Shown here in pieces: positions 61,599-64,000 of a DNA stretch of 64,000 nt. Where the stretch lies: positions 1 to 64,000 of the forward strand of contig DATAUH010000080.1 of NCBI GenBank assembly GCA_036268375.1, written 5' to 3'. Both the position numbers and the translations under genes were made by a program. The first letter of the stretch is position 1, and each line of letters starts with the position of its first letter. This stretch comes from PALSA-243 sp036268375 (GTDB taxonomy: Bacteria; Acidobacteriota; Terriglobia; Bryobacterales; Bryobacteraceae). A model generated the notes under the pieces. It was not told where the DNA came from. It did not search any database and saw nothing but the letters and a program-made list of their open reading frames with translations.

Positions 61599-62591
61599 CT
61601 ATTGGATACGGCGTTTGGCAAACAGGCTCACACCGATCAACCCGGCGCCCATCAGCACCAGCGACATCGGCTCCGGGGCCGGAGTCGCGGCCGCATTCAA
61701 AGTGAGCGGCAGTGCTCCCGTATAGCCGAAGTTATGAAACTCCGTCACGCCGTTGTTGGCGCTGAATGAATTCGCAATCAACTGCCCATCAAACTGGCCG
61801 CTGCCCGCGTTGGTCACCGTGGCATATGGCGCCAGCACTGTTCCTATCACGCTGTACATGCTCAGGCTGGTCGCCTGGTAATAATTGAAAAGCACATTAT
61901 CGGCCAGGGATGTCGTGGAATCGCCGTTATAGGAGGAGCCATTGATATTGAAACTCCAGTTCGTCATGGCATCCGAAGTTCCGCTCACATTGAAAACCGC
62001 GTAGGAGCTCGTCGAGCCGAGATTGATATTCACGGTCGTATTTAGCCCAAACATCGACGGATTCACGTTGAAGTAAGTTACCCCGCTCGACAGTGCATTG
62101 CACGTTGTGGTTCCGTACCCGTTCGAGCTGCACGTGCTCGTGGGCGTCTGCTGAGACAAAGTCGCCGACAGCGAATCCGCCATAGTCTGCATTGACGCGA
62201 AGTCTACCGGGTCGGGTGTCGGAGCTTGCGAATAACTGGAGCCGCTCGCCAACGTTAACGAAAAATCGTGGGGGTCGCCGCCCCCGTAAACATTCCCCTG
62301 CGTCACGGCGCCGTTGCTGGCGCGGAGGGTGCCCTGCGCAACCAGCGTGTAGCCCGATGGAAAACTGGAAAGCGCTTCCCTCAGAAGCGAGTCTGCAACA
62401 TTCGTCGAACTGATCGTTACTGAGCCGCCGGCCGCGATACCGCCGCCGAAATTCGCATTATCCGAAAAACTGCCGAAGACGAGAGCGTTGTAAGGAGAAA
62501 GAGAAAACGAAACGTTGCCGGCGAACGCGGACGTGGCAATCGCGCCTGCCAGGATCAGTATTTTGCCGATTAATCCGAAGGAACTGTACAT
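61599..62591 (-). CDS. Choice-of-anchor A family protein with PEP-CTERM anchor
   Basis: The 330-residue protein has a signal peptide (about residues 1-24) and the choice-of-anchor A opening (YNALVFGSFSDNANFGGGIAAGGSVTISS near residues 34-62). It ends with PAPEP, a hydrophobic helix and FAKRRIQ, the PEP-CTERM sorting signal for exosortase processing. Such proteins are surface or matrix components in exosortase bacteria. No exosortase gene is in this window. A possible regulator site (CTAGGTA/TACCTAG) lies 73-90 bases upstream. Confidence 0.88.
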   Translation of the reverse strand: MYSSFGLIGKILILAGAIATSAFAGNVSFSLSPYNALVFGSFSDNANFGGGIAAGGSVTISSTNVADSLLREALSSFPSGYTLVAQGTLRASNGAVTQGNVYGGGDPHDFSLTLASGSSYSQAPTPDPVDFASMQTMADSLSATLSQQTPTSTCSSNGYGTTTCNALSSGVTYFNVNPSMFGLNTTVNINLGSTSSYAVFNVSGTSDAMTNWSFNINGSSYNGDSTTSLADNVLFNYYQATSLSMYSVIGTVLAPYATVTNAGSGQFDGQLIANSFSANNGVTEFHNFGYTGALPLTLNAAATPAPEPMSLVLMGAGLIGVSLFAKRRIQ

Positions 62592-62663
62592 TTATTCTGC
62601 CTGAATTAAGTGTATGTAAAATAACATCCATCTCGCCAGAACCGAAAGTTTCATACAAATAGG

Positions 62664-62681
62664 CTAGGTACCATTACCTAG
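62664..62681. promoter_or_regulatory. Inverted repeat CTAGGTA-N4-TACCTAG, possible LuxR/FixJ-type site
   Basis: Two perfect 7-bp arms flank CCAT between two divergent surface-protein genes. It is 73 bases before the minus-strand start and 171 bases before the plus-strand start, in a position suited to an activator. The half-site resembles FixJ/NarL-type boxes, an inference from memory of such sites only. Confidence 0.45.
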
Positions 62682-62740
62682 TCCCCTCTATGTTTCTTTC
62701 TTTTACCCCTCAGACGTGCGTATCTTCACCTAAGGCCCTG

Positions 62741-62768
62741 TTGCAACCGTTTTCATCCGTGATATTTT
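62741..62768 (+). promoter_or_regulatory. Possible promoter of the collagen-like surface protein gene
   Basis: TTGCAA (62741-62746) and TATTTT (62763-62768) are 16 bases apart. Transcription would start near 62775, leaving a leader of about 77 bases that includes the diverged repeat copy. Confidence 0.4.
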
Positions 62769-62794
62769 CCGGCGTGGACAATAGACGTGGTCCT

Positions 62795-62830
62795 ATCGCG
62801 CGCCCCAGCAGAAAGCGTGTGAGATGCGGA
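62795..62830 (+). repeat. Diverged copy of the inverted-repeat element end
   Basis: This stretch (ATCGCGCGCCCCAGCAGAAA then GCGTGTGAGATGCGG) matches about four of five bases of 61548-61585. It sits in the leader of the next gene and no matching left arm is seen, so it is a half element. Confidence 0.5.
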
Positions 62831-62851
62831 TTTAGGGAGGGAACATTTGAA

Positions 62852-64000
62852 ATGAAAAACAAAATCATACAGACGCTCGCCTTTGCGCTTTTCGCCGCCG
62901 CAGTGGGAAATGCGGCAGCTGTTACCACAACAATGAGCGTGACGAATGCAGTCGCGTCGATAACCAGCAGTCCGATAGGGGTGAATGGTCCAGTCACCCT
63001 CAGTGGCATCGGAACAGGAACTTTCAGTGCGCAAGTTACGGCCGGCGCCTCTACAGTGGGTGGTCCGTTCACCATCACTCTGTCCAATGGCAGCACATTT
63101 ACCGGCACCGTTACCGTCTCGGTAAGCGTCCTCACTGGTAGCGGAACTGGGTCGGCGACGATTACAGGTGGTACCGGTCTCTACATCGGCTCCACTGGCT
63201 CATTTCCGCAGCTCACTGGGACAGGCTCATTCTCGAGCTCCGGCCTGCTCTTGAACCTTAACGGCAGCGGCACCATCGACATCGGCGGCTCAACCGGAAC
63301 TACCGGAACCACGGGCACGACCGGCACGACCGGCACAACAGGCACAACAGGCAGCACGGGTAGCACCGGCTCAACCGGCGCCACCGGAGCCACTGGCACC
63401 GGGCCTACGATCACTGGCGTACTCGACGCCGGCAGCTACACGCCCAACATCGCCCAAGGCAGCATCTTCGTCGTCAAAGGGACCAACCTCAGCGCCAGCG
63501 GCTTCGTGCAGTTCGGATTCCCCCTGCCAACGGTCTGCACCTCAGCTCTCTGTTCCGGAGCCTCCAACGGTCAGATCACCTTCACGCCCGCATCCGGCGG
63601 CGCCGGCGCCCAGGCGGATCTGATATATCTTTACAACCAGAGCGGCACCAACCAGCTCGCCGCCATCCTTCCGTCTACCGTTGCTCCAGGCAACTATAAC
63701 GTTACGGTCACCAATAACAACGGCGCCGTCAGCGCTCCCTTCCCGGCCACGGTCGTCCAAACCAAGCCCGAAATCATCACCCAGGATGGCACCGGCGCTG
63801 GATTAGCCGTCGTTCAAAACTACATCTCGCCCACCGAAACCGATGTCAACCGTTTCACCGTCGGCGCCGTGAATGGCGTCTCCATCTCGCCCGCGCGCCC
63901 AAGTCAGACACTCATCCTGTGGCTCACCGGTCTCGGTCCCATCACCACCGGCGATAACGTAGCCGCCCCGGTGCTCGACGTCAGCCAAACCTCGAAGGTT
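62852..64000 (+). CDS. Surface protein with Gly-X-Thr repeats and start of a TIGR03437 domain (3' end beyond window)
   Basis: The frame is open to the right edge, giving at least 383 residues. It has a signal peptide (residues 1-23), a beta-rich region, then 12 Gly-X-Thr triplets (about residues 146-181) that resemble bacterial collagen-like or glycosylated repeats. From about residue 187 begins a TIGR03437-like, immunoglobulin-type domain (ITGVLDAGSYTPNIAQGSIFVVKGTNL), typical of Solibacter proteins. ATG 62852 follows AGGGAGG at 62834-62840. It diverges from the PEP-CTERM gene. The C-terminus and any anchor lie outside the window. Confidence 0.88.
   Translation, partial: MKNKIIQTLAFALFAAAVGNAAAVTTTMSVTNAVASITSSPIGVNGPVTLSGIGTGTFSAQVTAGASTVGGPFTITLSNGSTFTGTVTVSVSVLTGSGTGSATITGGTGLYIGSTGSFPQLTGTGSFSSSGLLLNLNGSGTIDIGGSTGTTGTTGTTGTTGTTGTTGSTGSTGSTGATGATGTGPTITGVLDAGSYTPNIAQGSIFVVKGTNLSASGFVQFGFPLPTVCTSALCSGASNGQITFTPASGGAGAQADLIYLYNQSGTNQLAAILPSTVAPGNYNVTVTNNNGAVSAPFPATVVQTKPEIITQDGTGAGLAVVQNYISPTETDVNRFTVGAVNGVSISPARPSQTLILWLTGLGPITTGDNVAAPVLDVSQTSKV
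63287..63394 (+). repeat. Twelve 9-bp repeats encoding Gly-X-Thr
   Basis: Codons run GST, six GTT, three GST, two GAT. Units are similar but not identical in DNA, so this is an old or selected expansion. Gly at every third position resembles collagen-like domains, with Thr where Pro is usual. Confidence 0.85.

Overview
The window reads as ordinary chromosome from a high-GC soil bacterium, most likely an Acidobacteriota of the Bryobacter/Solibacter type. Lineage clues are a tandem TIGR03435 'soil-associated' protein, a surface protein that begins a TIGR03437 (Solibacter-type) C-terminal domain, two MacB/FtsX permeases of the acidobacterial 'ADOP' type (one preceded by a PadR regulator), a PEP-CTERM choice-of-anchor A protein, and periplasmic PQQ and cytochrome c enzymes. 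This is a judgement from protein content, not from a marker-gene search. I see no rRNA, tRNA, insertion sequence, phage or CRISPR array. Genes are tightly packed, and only 6811-7272 is a gene-free stretch over 300 bases.

Layout. 1-251: end of a pectinesterase. 253-2147 (-): nicotinamidase and nicotinate phosphoribosyltransferase (NAD salvage). 2205-6810 (-): a Gld-type ABC exporter (ATPase, permease, GldG-like protein, DUF4340 protein). 6811-7272: a gene-free region that may hold a structured RNA. 7273-11757 (+): a CUT2 sugar importer whose second permease is fused in frame to its binding protein; this resembles rhamnose (RhaS) and AI-2 (LsrB) systems. 11777-19422: a DUF1080 protein, a di-heme peroxidase/cupredoxin/YVTN-propeller operon, and an isomerase-like/cytochrome c/PQQ-dehydrogenase operon in which all three proteins carry Gly/Arg-rich insertions. 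19480-22029 (-): DNA polymerase I with a decayed proofreading domain. 22187-34031: an ADOP permease, an AAC(6')-like acetyltransferase, a malate/lactate dehydrogenase family enzyme, an S9 peptidase with an esterase, a beta-lactamase-fold hydrolase, and an M49-like metallopeptidase with an ABC transporter.

34044-41491: malate dehydrogenase, a BON lipoprotein, yebC-ruvC-hypothetical, TonB, an Rsm22-type methyltransferase, an HD protein, an acyltransferase and a DUF4342 protein. 41595-44577: PadR plus the second ADOP permease. 44585-51529: a peptidoglycan-binding protein, DUF72, gamma-glutamyltransferase, a 53-residue zinc-ribbon protein beside an aminotransferase, and a TonB/TPR pair behind a promoter overlapped by a near-perfect 34-bp palindrome. 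51533-57611: M20 peptidase, class I fumarase, tandem TIGR03435 protein and a probable outer-membrane protein. 57855-64000: a histidine-rich membrane protein, LpxD, a LOG-family protein, a GNAT, then two divergent surface-protein genes near a 181-bp inverted-repeat element.

Taken together, the genes suggest an aerobic heterotroph that uses plant polysaccharides (pectinesterase, rhamnose-like uptake, DUF1080, PQQ enzyme), with a Gram-negative envelope (LpxD, TonB) and many secreted peptidases. The observations most worth following are the permease-binding-protein fusion, the small zinc-ribbon gene, the palindrome-controlled TonB/TPR promoter, the inverted-repeat element with a diverged second copy, the histidine-rich membrane protein and the shared Gly/Arg-rich insertions.
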